Assembly (NCBI RefSeq): GCF_018310535.1
Contig: NZ_CP074102.1
Coordinates: 7,626,001 to 7,690,000 of the forward strand
Length of the DNA: 64,000 nt
Reading direction: 5' to 3'
Source of the DNA: Streptomyces mirabilis
GTDB lineage: Bacteria > Actinomycetota > Actinomycetes > Streptomycetales > Streptomycetaceae
Of the stretch, positions 17,969-26,128 are shown piece by piece. Position numbers and translations under genes: made by a program. The notes beneath the pieces were generated by a model. That model had not been told where the DNA came from. It searched no databases and worked only from the letters and a program-made list of their open reading frames with translations. Within the stretch, counting starts at the first letter, position 1, and every line of letters begins with the position of its first letter.

Positions 17969-19141
17969 ATGAACACCACCCTGCGCGGGTCGCTGCTCGC
18001 CGCCCTCGCCTGCGTCCTCGTCGGAGGCTCCTTCACCGCCAACAGCGTCCTGGGCCACTACCCGTACGCGGGCGGTCAGTTCCTGCGCTACGGCCTCGCC
18101 TGCGTGCTGCTCCTGCCGCTGGTCGGACGGGGCGGCACGGCACCGCTGCGGCGGCTCGCGGTACGCCGGTGGGGGCGCCTCGCGCTGCTCGCGGCCGTCG
18201 GCATGGTCGGCTTCAACCTCGCCGTGATCGCTGCCGAGTGCACCGCGGAACCAGCCGTTCCGGGCGTCTTCGTGGGCTGCGCCCCGGTGGTCGTGGCTGT
18301 TGTCGTCCCTCTTCTTGAGGGCCGTCGGCCGCAACGGCAGGTCCTGTACGGGGCGTCACTCGTCGCGGTGGGTGCCTTCACCGTGCAGGGCTGGGGCCGC
18401 ACCGACGGCACGGGTATCGCGTACTCCGTGTGCGCGCTGGCGGGCGAGGTGGGCTTCGCGGTGCTCGCCGTACCGGTGCTGCGCCCGCTCGGGCCCCGGC
18501 TGCTGTCGGCCACCGTCTGCGGGATCGCCGCGGTCGAGTCGGCGGTGGCCGGGATCCTCACCGCGCGCCTCACCGGCGGCGCGTGGCTGCGGACGCCGGA
18601 CACCACCGAGGCCGCCGCGCTGTTGTGGCAGGCGGCGGTCGTCACGGTCGTCGGCTTCGTGTGCTGGTACATGGGCATGCAGCGCATCGGCGCGGAGCGC
18701 GCCACGCTCTTCTCCGGGCTCATCCCCGTCGCGGCGGCCTGCACGGCGCCGCTGGTCGGCACCGGCGCGTACGGCGCCGCGCAGGCCGCGGGCAGTGCTC
18801 TGGTCGGCGCGGGCGTCGCCCTGGGCTCCGGCGCGTGGCGCCTCACCCGGCGTCGCTCAACGGCTGCCGTCGAGGATCACGCGGGCGACGAGCGCCGGGT
18901 CGTCGTTCATCGGGACGTGACCGCAGCCCGGCAGCCGCACCAGCCGGGCCCGGGGAATGATGTGCTTGGCCCGGATCCCCTGGCGGCGCACCAGCAGCCG
19001 GTCCCGGGTGCCCCAGGCCACGGTGACGGGCAGCCCCGGGATGTCGTCTGTGAACTGGACGGTGGTGCCGGCCCGGAGGGTGTCGGCAAAGCCCTCGGCG
19101 TGGGCCAGCGCGAGGGTCTCGGCGACGACGGCCTCGGGTGA
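17969..19141 (+). CDS. EamA/DMT family transporter with unusual C-terminal read-on
   Basis: Ten hydrophobic segments in two EamA repeats fill the first 295 residues, as in DMT-superfamily metabolite exporters of the inner membrane. The usual end would be near WRLTRRRS (about 18860). No stop occurs there: the frame continues about 95 more residues through DNA that encodes the convergent alpha/beta hydrolase on the other strand. That tail is Gly/Pro-rich and without family features. Either a stop was lost or the tail is real. The divergent MocR gene suggests vitamin B6 or amine export, by inference only. Confidence 0.8.
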   Translation: MNTTLRGSLLAALACVLVGGSFTANSVLGHYPYAGGQFLRYGLACVLLLPLVGRGGTAPLRRLAVRRWGRLALLAAVGMVGFNLAVIAAECTAEPAVPGVFVGCAPVVVAVVVPLLEGRRPQRQVLYGASLVAVGAFTVQGWGRTDGTGIAYSVCALAGEVGFAVLAVPVLRPLGPRLLSATVCGIAAVESAVAGILTARLTGGAWLRTPDTTEAAALLWQAAVVTVVGFVCWYMGMQRIGAERATLFSGLIPVAAACTAPLVGTGAYGAAQAAGSALVGAGVALGSGAWRLTRRRSTAAVEDHAGDERRVVVHRDVTAARQPHQPGPGNDVLGPDPLAAHQQPVPGAPGHGDGQPRDVVCELDGGAGPEGVGKALGVGQREGLGDDGLG

Positions 19142-19687
19142 ACGGCGGCCGGGCCGAGCGTAGATGGTGCTGGTCAGGGCGGCCCGCCCGGCCGCCGAGC
19201 GGGAGAGCCGCTCGATCACCGGGAGCGGCAGGCGCCGCGCGCCCTGCCGCATCGCGAGCAGCACACCGAAGGCGTAACGCCGTTCGACCGGCGACCAGAA
19301 CCCGGCGGGCGAGATCGCGGTGACGGACCGTACGAGCTTCTCGCGGCCCAACTCCAGAGCCAGCAGGCCGCCCAGGGAGTTGCCGGCCACGTGCGGACGC
19401 TCGATCTCCAGTGCCTCGCACAACCCGCCGAGCGTGGGCACCACCGTCCCGAGGTCGTGCGTGAGCCCGTCGGGCAGCGCCGGGGACTCGCCGAACCCGG
19501 GCAGGTCGACGGCTATCACCTCGCGCTCGGCGGCCAGGATGTGCACGACCGGGTCCCAGGCCTGCCGGTGGTGGCCGATGCCGTGCAGCAGGAGCAGCGG
19601 TTCGCCGGTGCCCACGCGCGCGTAGGACATGGTCACGGTCCGCGGACCGTGCGCGGAGGGAAGGCTGAAGGAGACCGTGGCGGACAT
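18857..19687 (-). CDS. alpha/beta fold hydrolase
   Basis: A 276-residue alpha/beta hydrolase. The oxyanion motif LLLHGIGHHRQAWDP lies near residues 32-46, the nucleophile elbow AGNSLGG near 100-106, and a plausible catalytic His in GCGHVPMNDDP near 255-265. No signal peptide. Substrate unknown: lipase, esterase or haloperoxidase-like functions share this fold. It converges on and overlaps the extended EamA frame by 285 bp. A long TetR-like palindrome (19713-19746) lies just upstream of its start. Confidence 0.88.
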   Translation of the reverse strand: MSATVSFSLPSAHGPRTVTMSYARVGTGEPLLLLHGIGHHRQAWDPVVHILAAEREVIAVDLPGFGESPALPDGLTHDLGTVVPTLGGLCEALEIERPHVAGNSLGGLLALELGREKLVRSVTAISPAGFWSPVERRYAFGVLLAMRQGARRLPLPVIERLSRSAAGRAALTSTIYARPGRRSPEAVVAETLALAHAEGFADTLRAGTTVQFTDDIPGLPVTVAWGTRDRLLVRRQGIRAKHIIPRARLVRLPGCGHVPMNDDPALVARVILDGSR

Positions 19688-19712
19688 GATGCTGCTCCTC
19701 GTCTGGTGGCAC

Positions 19713-19746
19713 GCTGACGAACCGTCTTCGTAGACAGCTTGTCAGC
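19713..19746. promoter_or_regulatory. 34-bp TetR-type palindrome upstream of the hydrolase
   Basis: Left arm GCTGACGAACCGTCT (19713-19727) and right arm AGACAGCTTGTCAGC (19732-19746) pair at 12 of 15 positions across TCGT. It starts 26 bp upstream of the hydrolase ATG at 19687, where a repressor would block transcription. No TetR gene is present nearby. Confidence 0.6.
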
Positions 19747-19918
19747 AACCGCTACCGACGGGTAGCCCTCGGGAGCCATCACCTGGATCCGCTCGCCCAC
19801 GCTGTCCGACTCGACGGGCGACAGTCGGCCAACCGCCCGCCGGCCGCCGGTCATTGCGCTCCGGAAGGCGGCGGTGCCGCCTGGACACGGCGGGGCGTGC
19901 CGGGATGGGATAGGGGTC

Positions 19919-20803
19919 GTGACCATCGACACCGCGACCGAGGTCTTCGAAGAGCACCGCCCCGTCCTGATGGGCGTCGCCTACCGCATGCTGGGACGGG
20001 TGGCCGACGCCGAGGACGTCGTCCAGGAAGCCTGGCTGCGCTGGTCCGGCGCCGACCGGACCGAGGTGCGCGAACCCCGCGCCTACCTGGTGCGCATCGT
20101 CACCCGGCTCGCCGTCGACCGGCTGCGTCAGGTGCGGTCGCGCAACGAGGCGTACGTGGGACCGTGGCTTCCCGAGCCGTACGTCACCGACTTCGGGGAC
20201 ACCGCCCCCGACACCGCCGAGCGGGCCGTGCTCGCCGACTCCGTCTCGCTCGCCGTCCTCGTCGTCCTGGAGTCCCTTTCGCCCCTGGAGCGCGCGGTGT
20301 TCGTCCTCAGGGAGGCGTTCGGCTACCCGTACGCGGACATCGCCGCCGTCCTCGACCGGGGCGAGCCCGCCGTGCGTCAACTCGCCGGACGGGCGCGTAA
20401 ACACGTCGAGGAACGACGGCCGCGCTACGAGGTCGATCCGGCCGAACGCCGCGACCTGACCGAGCGGTTCCTCGCGGCGGCGGATGGAGGGGACCTGGAG
20501 GGGCTCATGTCCCTGCTGGCCCCGGACGTCCGCCTGATCGGCGACAGCGGCGGACTGTCCAAGGCGCCGCTGCGGGTCATCGAAACCGCCGACAAGGTGG
20601 GCCGCTTCCTGTACGCCGTCGCCCAGCAGGGCATCCCCGATCCCTCGTACCGCCTCCTGGAGCTCAACGGCGGCGCCGCGCTCCTCGTCCTCTCCGGCGA
20701 CAAGCCCGACAGTGCCGTCCAGCTCGATGTCGTGGACGGCCGGATCCGGTGCGTCTACATCGTGCGCAACCCCGAGAAGCTGGTGTCCCTGGGCAACCAG
20801 TAG
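19919..20803 (+). CDS. SigJ-type ECF sigma factor with SnoaL-like C-terminal domain
   Basis: A 294-residue group ECF41/SigJ-like sigma factor. Region 2 is visible as HRPVLMGVAYRMLGRVADAE then DVVQEAWLRW (about residues 11-40). Region 4 includes LSPLERAVFVLREAFGYPYA (about 120-139). A SnoaL/NTF2-like domain follows from about residue 178 and in this group modulates activity. GTG 19919 is chosen because the protein then begins in the normal place; ATG 19874 would add 15 residues. No anti-sigma gene adjoins. A strong terminator follows at 20828. Confidence 0.87.
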   Translation: MTIDTATEVFEEHRPVLMGVAYRMLGRVADAEDVVQEAWLRWSGADRTEVREPRAYLVRIVTRLAVDRLRQVRSRNEAYVGPWLPEPYVTDFGDTAPDTAERAVLADSVSLAVLVVLESLSPLERAVFVLREAFGYPYADIAAVLDRGEPAVRQLAGRARKHVEERRPRYEVDPAERRDLTERFLAAADGGDLEGLMSLLAPDVRLIGDSGGLSKAPLRVIETADKVGRFLYAVAQQGIPDPSYRLLELNGGAALLVLSGDKPDSAVQLDVVDGRIRCVYIVRNPEKLVSLGNQ

Positions 20804-20827
20804 CCACTGCGGTCCCCTTGTGCCCCT

Positions 20828-20862
20828 CGAAAGCCCCCGTCTTCTGGACGGGGGCTTTCGAC
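20828..20862 (+). terminator. intrinsic terminator after the sigma factor gene
   Basis: A perfect 14-bp stem, CGAAAGCCCCCGTC (20828-20841) with GACGGGGGCTTTCG (20847-20860), loop TTCTG. A U-run is lacking, as is common in Streptomyces. It begins 24 bp after the stop. Confidence 0.8.
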
Positions 20863-20946
20863 GTTGTGTCACGAACATCACCCCGCGCGAACGCCCTGTG
20901 AACGCTGTGCGGCAAGGCGCCTCCGCAATCCGTAAGGGATCGAGGA

Positions 20947-20981
20947 TTGGTCTTGACCAAGGGTGGGGGCGGCCCTATGGT
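20947..20981 (+). promoter_or_regulatory. promoter of the GntR gene overlapped by a DasR-like operator
   Basis: The -35 TTGACC (20953-20958) and -10 TATGGT (20976-20981) are separated by 17 bp, a good vegetative promoter. The palindrome TTGGTCTTGACCAA (20947-20960) covers the -35. Its core TGGTCTTGACCA differs by one base from TGGTCTAGACCA, the core of the known DasR-responsive element. Binding here would block polymerase, so repression by the gene's own HutC-type product, or by DasR, is likely. Confidence 0.7.
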
Positions 20982-21058
20982 CGCAGGGATAGTGCAAGAA
21001 CCTTTAATAAACAAGGGCGCTAAAACGCCGCCGGGCCACGGCGATTGCGGAGGACAGG

Positions 21059-21820
21059 GTGGGGACCACGCAGCTGGAAACGGTGCCGGAGCCGAAGTAC
21101 TGGCATCTCAAGACGGTGCTCACCGAGGCATTGGACTCTGAGTTCACCGTGGGCGAGATCCTGCCCAACGAACGCGACCTCGCGGCCAGGTTCGGCGTCG
21201 CCCGCGCCACGCTGCGCCAGGCGCTGGAGCAGCTGGAGCTCGAAGGGCGACTGCAGCGCCGCCGCGGGGTGGGCACGACCGTCGCGCCGCCGCGTGTGGG
21301 CGTGGCCGTCGGAACCGAGCAGCATGTGTGGCCGGGTGCGGTCGGCGACGCCTGGCGGTCCGTGGACTGCGAGGTGGCGGTCCCGCCCGCCGCGGTGGCC
21401 GACGTCCTGGAGACGGGCCCCGACGACCAGGTGCACACGATCCGCCGCTCCCGTGTGACGCACGGCCAGCCGGTCGCCGCCGAGCTGCTCTACATCCCGG
21501 CGTCCTCGGTGCCCGGCCTCTCCGCGATCGACGCCCCGTCGGGGACGACCCTCGCCCGCGCCGTGCTGCGCGAACTGCAGCACCTCGACCTGGAGGGCCA
21601 GGACCGCGCCGTGGAGCTCGGCTCGGCCCGCGCGGATGACGCCAAGGAGCTCGACCGGCTGCCCGGGGCGCCCGTCCTCGTCGTCACGACCCGCTACTTC
21701 GCCGAGGGGCGCACCGCCGCGGTCTCCGTGGCCACGTACCGCGCCGACACCTGCCGGCTGACCTTCGGCGACTCCGGCGGCGTGGAGATCCACCACGACC
21801 CCGAGCGCCGGGCCTCCTGA
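21059..21820 (+). CDS. GntR/HutC family regulator, DasR-like
   Basis: A 253-residue HutC-subfamily regulator. The winged helix is visible near residues 12-75 (KYWHLKTVLTEALDSEFTVG; PNERDLAARFGVARATLRQA). The UTRA effector domain follows, which in DasR and NagR binds phosphorylated amino sugars. The GTG start at 21059 has GGAGGA at 21049-21054, only 4 nt away. It resembles DasR in layout but is not recognisable as DasR itself. The DasR-like operator at its promoter suggests autoregulation or integration into the GlcNAc network. Confidence 0.87.
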   Translation: MGTTQLETVPEPKYWHLKTVLTEALDSEFTVGEILPNERDLAARFGVARATLRQALEQLELEGRLQRRRGVGTTVAPPRVGVAVGTEQHVWPGAVGDAWRSVDCEVAVPPAAVADVLETGPDDQVHTIRRSRVTHGQPVAAELLYIPASSVPGLSAIDAPSGTTLARAVLRELQHLDLEGQDRAVELGSARADDAKELDRLPGAPVLVVTTRYFAEGRTAAVSVATYRADTCRLTFGDSGGVEIHHDPERRAS

Positions 21821-21862
21821 GGCGCGGCCCAGGCCTGATCCGCGCGACAGGCCCCAGGTCTC

Positions 21863-21904
21863 AGCCGTCACGCCCCGGAACACTCCGGGGCGTGACGGCT
21901 CTTT
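21863..21904. terminator. bidirectional terminator between GntR and ROK genes
   Basis: A perfect 17-bp stem, AGCCGTCACGCCCCGGA (21863-21879) with TCCGGGGCGTGACGGCT (21884-21900), loop ACAC, followed by CTTT. It sits between two converging genes and can stop transcription from both sides. Confidence 0.85.
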
Positions 21905-21952
21905 CGTGCCCGTGAGGCCAGGGGCGGCTTCCCGCGTCCGTGAGACCGCCGG

Positions 21953-23110
21953 TCAGCGACGTGCGGTCACGGTCCCCTCCACCGCGAACAGCTGCTCCTC
22001 CACATGATCGAGGGCCAGCCGCAGGGCGCCCGTCGCGACGGCCGCCTCGCCCAGCAGGGAGAGCGCCACCTTGGGCGGGCGCAGACAGTAGCGCGCCAGT
22101 TCGCGCCGCAGCGGTTCCAGCACTCCGTCCAGACCGGCCGCCCAGCCGCCGACGACGACCAGTTCCGGGTCGAGGGCGAGGACGAGGGCCGCCACGTCGT
22201 GCACGAGACGCTGGATGAAGCGGTCGACCGCCGCGCGGGCCCGCTGGTCACCGCCCTTGGCCAGCGCGAAGACCTCGGCGACGGCCTGCTCGTCGAGCGG
22301 GTGCAGGGGCTCGTCCGTGGTCGACAGCAGTGTCTCGGGAGTGGCTCCGCGGCCGAGCAGATGGAGCGCCCCGATCTCTCCGGCGGCGCCCCCGTATCCC
22401 CGGTGCAGCCGCCCGCCGATCAGCGAACCGGCCCCCGGACTCAGCCCGGCCAGCACGAACACCACGTCGTCCGACTCCGTCGCCGAGCCCTTCCAGTGCT
22501 CGGCGACCGCCGCCGCGTTGGCGTCGTTCTCGACGAGCACCGGGCATTTGAAGGAACGGTTCAGTCGGTCGCCCAGGCGCAGCCCCGTCCACTCCGGCAG
22601 CGCCGTGCCCAGACGTACGGTGCCGTCCGCCTCGACGATTCCCGGGCTGCCCACGCCGACCGCCCGCAGGGAGCTGCGCGCGACACCCGCGCGGCGCAGC
22701 AGATCGGCGACCGCCGTGCGCAGCCGTTCCAGCCGCTCGTCCGCCGACGCGGTCTCGTCCACGTCCTTCGACATGGCGCCCAGCACCCGGCCGTCCAGAT
22801 CGGCGAGGAGCCCGGCGACGCGATGGGGACCGATCTCCAGGCCCAGCAGATGGCCCGCCTCGGCCCGGAACCGAAACCGCCGCGCGGGACGGCCCTGACG
22901 CCGTGCCGCGCCCTCCTCGGCCGCCTTCTCGACCACGAGCCCGGCTTCGATCAGCCCTTCCACGACACCCTCGACCGTGGGCCGGGACAACCCCGTCACC
23001 CGGGTGATCTCGGTCAGCGTCGCGCAGTCCGTGGCACGCAGCGCGTGCAGCACCACCGCGGAATTGATCCTTCGCAGCAGAGAGGGGTCCCCGCCGGTCA
23101 ACCGCCCCAA
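21953..23110 (-). CDS. ROK family transcriptional regulator
   Basis: A 385-residue ROK protein: an N-terminal winged helix (INSAVVLHALRATDCATLTE; TGLSRPTVEGVVEGLIEAGL) and a C-terminal sugar-kinase-like domain. The ATP-site motif and the zinc-site region GYGGAAGEIGALHLLGRG are visible, but the usual CxCGxxGCxE zinc cysteines are absent from this loop, so metal binding and kinase activity are doubtful. TTG 23110 is preferred: GGGAGG lies 7 nt upstream. A much longer upstream frame runs through the next gene and is an artefact. A sugar ligand is likely but unknown. Confidence 0.87.
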   Translation of the reverse strand: MGRLTGGDPSLLRRINSAVVLHALRATDCATLTEITRVTGLSRPTVEGVVEGLIEAGLVVEKAAEEGAARRQGRPARRFRFRAEAGHLLGLEIGPHRVAGLLADLDGRVLGAMSKDVDETASADERLERLRTAVADLLRRAGVARSSLRAVGVGSPGIVEADGTVRLGTALPEWTGLRLGDRLNRSFKCPVLVENDANAAAVAEHWKGSATESDDVVFVLAGLSPGAGSLIGGRLHRGYGGAAGEIGALHLLGRGATPETLLSTTDEPLHPLDEQAVAEVFALAKGGDQRARAAVDRFIQRLVHDVAALVLALDPELVVVGGWAAGLDGVLEPLRRELARYCLRPPKVALSLLGEAAVATGALRLALDHVEEQLFAVEGTVTARR

Positions 23111-23232
23111 CGTCCGTCCTCCCAGCTCGTGCGCGTGTTGGCCGGATCGTACTCGGCGCGGCGCGCCCCGGCGAGAGCCGGGGACCTCCTTTGCTACCGA
23201 CCGGTCGCTTCGGCCACCGGCGGACCGCCGTT

Positions 23233-23895
23233 TCAGCCCGGGGCCACGAACCCCGACTCGTACGCCGCGACGACCGCCTGCGTACGGTCCCGGGCCCCCA
23301 GCTTCGCCAGTACGGCGCTGACGTGCGACTTGACCGTCTCGGTCCCGACGATCAGCCGCCCGGCGATCTCCGCGTTCGACAGCCCCCGGGCCATCAGTCG
23401 CAGCACCTCCGCCTCCCGCTCGGTCAGCGCGGCCCGCTCCATGGCCGTCCGCGCCGCCGGATTCCCGCTGCCGCCCCCGTACTCGGCCGCCAACTGCCGT
23501 ACGGACGCCGGGAACAGCAGCGACTCGCCCTCCGCGACGAGCCGCACGGCGTGCACGATCTCGGCGGGCCTGGCCCGCTTCAGCAGAAAACCGTCGGCCC
23601 CCGCGCGCAGCGCCTCGTAGACGTACTCGTCGTTCTCGAACGTGGTCACGACGAGGATCTTGGGCGGATCGCTCACGGTCCGCAGGACCGCGCGCGTGGC
23701 CTCGATGCCGTCCATGAGCGGCATGCGCACGTCCATGGCGACGACGTCCGGCCGCAGCTGCCGCACGAGCGGGATCACCGCGGCACCGTCGGCCGCCTCT
23801 CCGACGACCTCGATGTCGTGCTGCGCCGCCAGGACGGCCCGCAGACCCGCGCGGACGAGCGGTTCGTCGTCGACGAGGAGAACGGTGACCGGCAT
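23233..23895 (-). CDS. NarL/FixJ-type response regulator
   Basis: A 220-residue response regulator. The receiver domain starts VTVLLVDDEPLVRAGLRAVL; the phosphorylated Asp is in VVAMDVRMPLMDG near residue 55, and Lys in FLLKRARPAE near 105. The C-terminal LuxR-type HTH reads LTEREAEVLRLMARGLSNAE near residues 156-175. The gene follows the kinase gene by 14 bp and is surely co-transcribed. The divergent ABC transporter genes are the likely targets. Confidence 0.93.
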   Translation of the reverse strand: MPVTVLLVDDEPLVRAGLRAVLAAQHDIEVVGEAADGAAVIPLVRQLRPDVVAMDVRMPLMDGIEATRAVLRTVSDPPKILVVTTFENDEYVYEALRAGADGFLLKRARPAEIVHAVRLVAEGESLLFPASVRQLAAEYGGGSGNPAARTAMERAALTEREAEVLRLMARGLSNAEIAGRLIVGTETVKSHVSAVLAKLGARDRTQAVVAAYESGFVAPG

Positions 23896-23909
23896 CCGGC
23901 CAGCGTAGA

Positions 23910-25079
23910 TCAGCGCAACGGCAGCTCGACACGTACCTGCCAGTCACCCCCGTCCGGCCCGGTCCGTGCCCGCCCGCCGAGCAGCGCCGCCCGCTCCCGT
24001 ATGCCCCGCAGGCCACTGCCGCGGCCCGGCCCCGCTGTCCCGGCCGTCAGCGGATTGCGGACCTCCAGGCCCAGAGTGCCGTCGTCGACCGCGATACGGA
24101 CCCGCACCGGCACGCTCCCCGCGTGGCGCAGCACGTTGGTCAGGGACTCCTGGAGGATGCGATAGCCCTCGCGGGAGACCGGTCCGGGCACGGTCTCCAA
24201 CGCACCCGTCACCTCGGCGTCGACCTTCGCACCCGAGCCGCGCGCCGACTCCAGGAGCCGGTCGGCCTCGCTCAGCGTGGGTCGGCCGCTCGCGGGGCGC
24301 CCGGCCTCGCGCAGCACGCCGAGCACGCGCTCCAGGTCCTCCAGAGCGGCCCGGCCGGTGTCCTCGATGGCGAGCAGCGCCCGGTCGGTGAACGCGGGGT
24401 CGCCGGCCGCCCGTGCCGCGCCCGCCTGCACCACCGCCACGGTCAGCGCGTGCCCGATCGAGTCGTGCAGTTCACGGGCGATGCGCGTGCGTTCCAGGAG
24501 CTGTTCGGTGCGTTCCTCCAGGGCGGCGAGGCGCTCGGCGGGAGAGGGGCCCAGCAGCCGGCGCGCGATCGCCGTGACCAGCTCGCCGAGGCCGACGACC
24601 GCGCCGTACAGAGCGAGCAGCGGCACGGGTACGAGCAGGGCACAGGCCCACGGCGGGGGCGACACCGGCAGCAGTGTGACGTCGACGGGGCGACCGGAGG
24701 CGGCCCCGGCCAGTTCGACGGCGGTCGCCGGCAGCCAGACGGTGACCCCCATCGCCACCGCCCCGAGGCCCATCCGCACTTCGAGCCACAGCACGGTCCG
24801 CAACCGGTCCCGCCAGGTCGCCGACGGCGCGACCGAGATCGCCGCGTCCCGGTCGCCCCGCTCCTGCGGCTCGTCCGGCGCCAGCATGTACCGCGCCTGC
24901 ACGCCCTCGCCCCGCCGCACGGCCGGGACCAGCCCCAGCGGGATCAACAGCACCGCCGGCACCCACGGCCTCGACATGTCGATGAACAGCCACACGCTGA
25001 CGAACAACATCGGCACCCACAGATGCAGCAGGCGTGTGTAGGTGGTCCCCAGGAGCAACGGGCGCAGAAAGCGGGCCAT
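23910..25079 (-). CDS. sensor histidine kinase, HisKA_3 (NarX/DesK-like)
   Basis: A 389-residue membrane sensor. Hydrophobic segments lie near residues 10-30, 32-50, 105-128 and 145-170. The phospho-acceptor His is in ARELHDSIGHALTVAVVQAG near residue 205. The ATPase end shows LTNVLRHAGSVPVRV (N box) and GRGSGLRGIRERAALLGG (G box). ATG 25079 is chosen over the longer frame to 25142, which enters the divergent promoter. It lacks a large external sensing domain, so it may sense membrane state or a drug, as in bacitracin-type systems. Confidence 0.92.
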   Translation of the reverse strand: MARFLRPLLLGTTYTRLLHLWVPMLFVSVWLFIDMSRPWVPAVLLIPLGLVPAVRRGEGVQARYMLAPDEPQERGDRDAAISVAPSATWRDRLRTVLWLEVRMGLGAVAMGVTVWLPATAVELAGAASGRPVDVTLLPVSPPPWACALLVPVPLLALYGAVVGLGELVTAIARRLLGPSPAERLAALEERTEQLLERTRIARELHDSIGHALTVAVVQAGAARAAGDPAFTDRALLAIEDTGRAALEDLERVLGVLREAGRPASGRPTLSEADRLLESARGSGAKVDAEVTGALETVPGPVSREGYRILQESLTNVLRHAGSVPVRVRIAVDDGTLGLEVRNPLTAGTAGPGRGSGLRGIRERAALLGGRARTGPDGGDWQVRVELPLR

Positions 25080-25122
25080 CGCGCCATCGTCCCAGCCGGC
25101 CCCGGCAACCGGCTTCCCCCGA

Positions 25123-25153
25123 GCGGGGGAGACGATCTCCACCGGCGGGGGAG
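25123..25153. promoter_or_regulatory. direct repeats in the divergent kinase/ABC promoter
   Basis: GCGGGGGAG occurs twice (25123-25131 and 25145-25153), 22 bp apart, which is two helical turns, in the 107-bp gap between the kinase and ABC ATPase genes. This spacing suits a dimeric response regulator. The site may be that of the adjacent regulator. Confidence 0.35.
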
Positions 25154-25186
25154 TACCGACCGCGCAAAGGCCGCCAGGCTGGGGCC

Positions 25187-26128
25187 ATGAACAGCATCGA
25201 CGTCCAGAACCTGACCAAGGAGTACGGCAGTCGGCGCGCCGTGGACGACCTCACCTTCAGCGTGCTTCCCGGCCGCGTCACCGGCTTCCTCGGACCCAAT
25301 GGCGCCGGAAAGTCCACCACCATGCGGCTCGTCCTGGGTCTTGACCGGCCCACGTCCGGCACCGCCACCGTCGGCGGGCGGCCCTACGCCTCGTTCGACG
25401 AGCCCCTGCGCCAGGTCGGAGCACTGCTCGACGCAGGGGCCGCGCACGGATCGCGCACCGCGCGCGACCATCTGTGGGCGCTCGCCGTGAGCAACCGCAT
25501 CTCCGAACGCCGGGTGGACGCCGTGCTGGAGGAGGCGGGGATCGCGTCCGTGGCGCGGCGCAGGGTGAAGACGTACTCCCTGGGCATGCGACAGCGCCTG
25601 GGCATCGCGGCCGCACTCCTCGGTGACCCGCCCGTGGTGCTGCTCGACGAGCCGTCGAACGGGCTCGACCCCGAAGGGATCATCTGGATCCGCGAGGTGC
25701 TGCGCCGACTGGCCCGCGAAGGCCGCACGGTGCTCGTCTCCAGCCATCTCATGAACGAGACCGCGTCCTTCGCCGACCACCTCGTCGTCCTCGGCCGGGG
25801 CAGACTCCTCGCCGACACACCCCTGCGGGAGTTCATCCACGCGCGCGTGCGGCCCCGGGTACGGGTGCGCACCACGGACGGCGCCGCTCTCGGCGCGCTG
25901 CTCGCACGCCACGGTCACGAGGCCGTCGAGGGGGCGGACGGGCGGTGGACCGTCCCGCACGCACGTGTGGAGGACATCGGGCTGCTCGCCTCGGGCGCAG
26001 GCCTGCCGATCCTCGAACTCGCGGCGGAGGAGGGCACGTTGGAGCAGGCGTACCTGGATCTGACGGCCACCGACGCCGAGTTCACCGCCGTACCGTCGCC
26101 CACCCGGCCCCAGGAGGCCCGTTCATGA
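25187..26128 (+). CDS. ABC transporter ATP-binding protein (drug/bacitracin exporter type)
   Basis: A 313-residue ATPase. Walker A is GPNGAGKST near residues 38-46, signature YSLGMRQRL near 133-141, Walker B VVLLDEPSNGLDPEG near 151-165, followed by the switch His in VSSHLMNE. It pairs with the permease that starts inside its stop codon (ATGA). The group (BcrA/CcmA-like) exports antibiotics or lipids. ATG 25187 begins MNSIDVQNLTKEYG, the standard start. It is likely driven by the divergent two-component system. Confidence 0.93.
   Translation: MNSIDVQNLTKEYGSRRAVDDLTFSVLPGRVTGFLGPNGAGKSTTMRLVLGLDRPTSGTATVGGRPYASFDEPLRQVGALLDAGAAHGSRTARDHLWALAVSNRISERRVDAVLEEAGIASVARRRVKTYSLGMRQRLGIAAALLGDPPVVLLDEPSNGLDPEGIIWIREVLRRLAREGRTVLVSSHLMNETASFADHLVVLGRGRLLADTPLREFIHARVRPRVRVRTTDGAALGALLARHGHEAVEGADGRWTVPHARVEDIGLLASGAGLPILELAAEEGTLEQAYLDLTATDAEFTAVPSPTRPQEARS

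Noticed and set aside
21953..24016. 687-codon minus frame that would fuse a long N-terminus to the ROK protein
   Set aside because: The upstream part reads through the response regulator gene in another frame. A ribosome site and TTG at 23110 give the normal ROK start.
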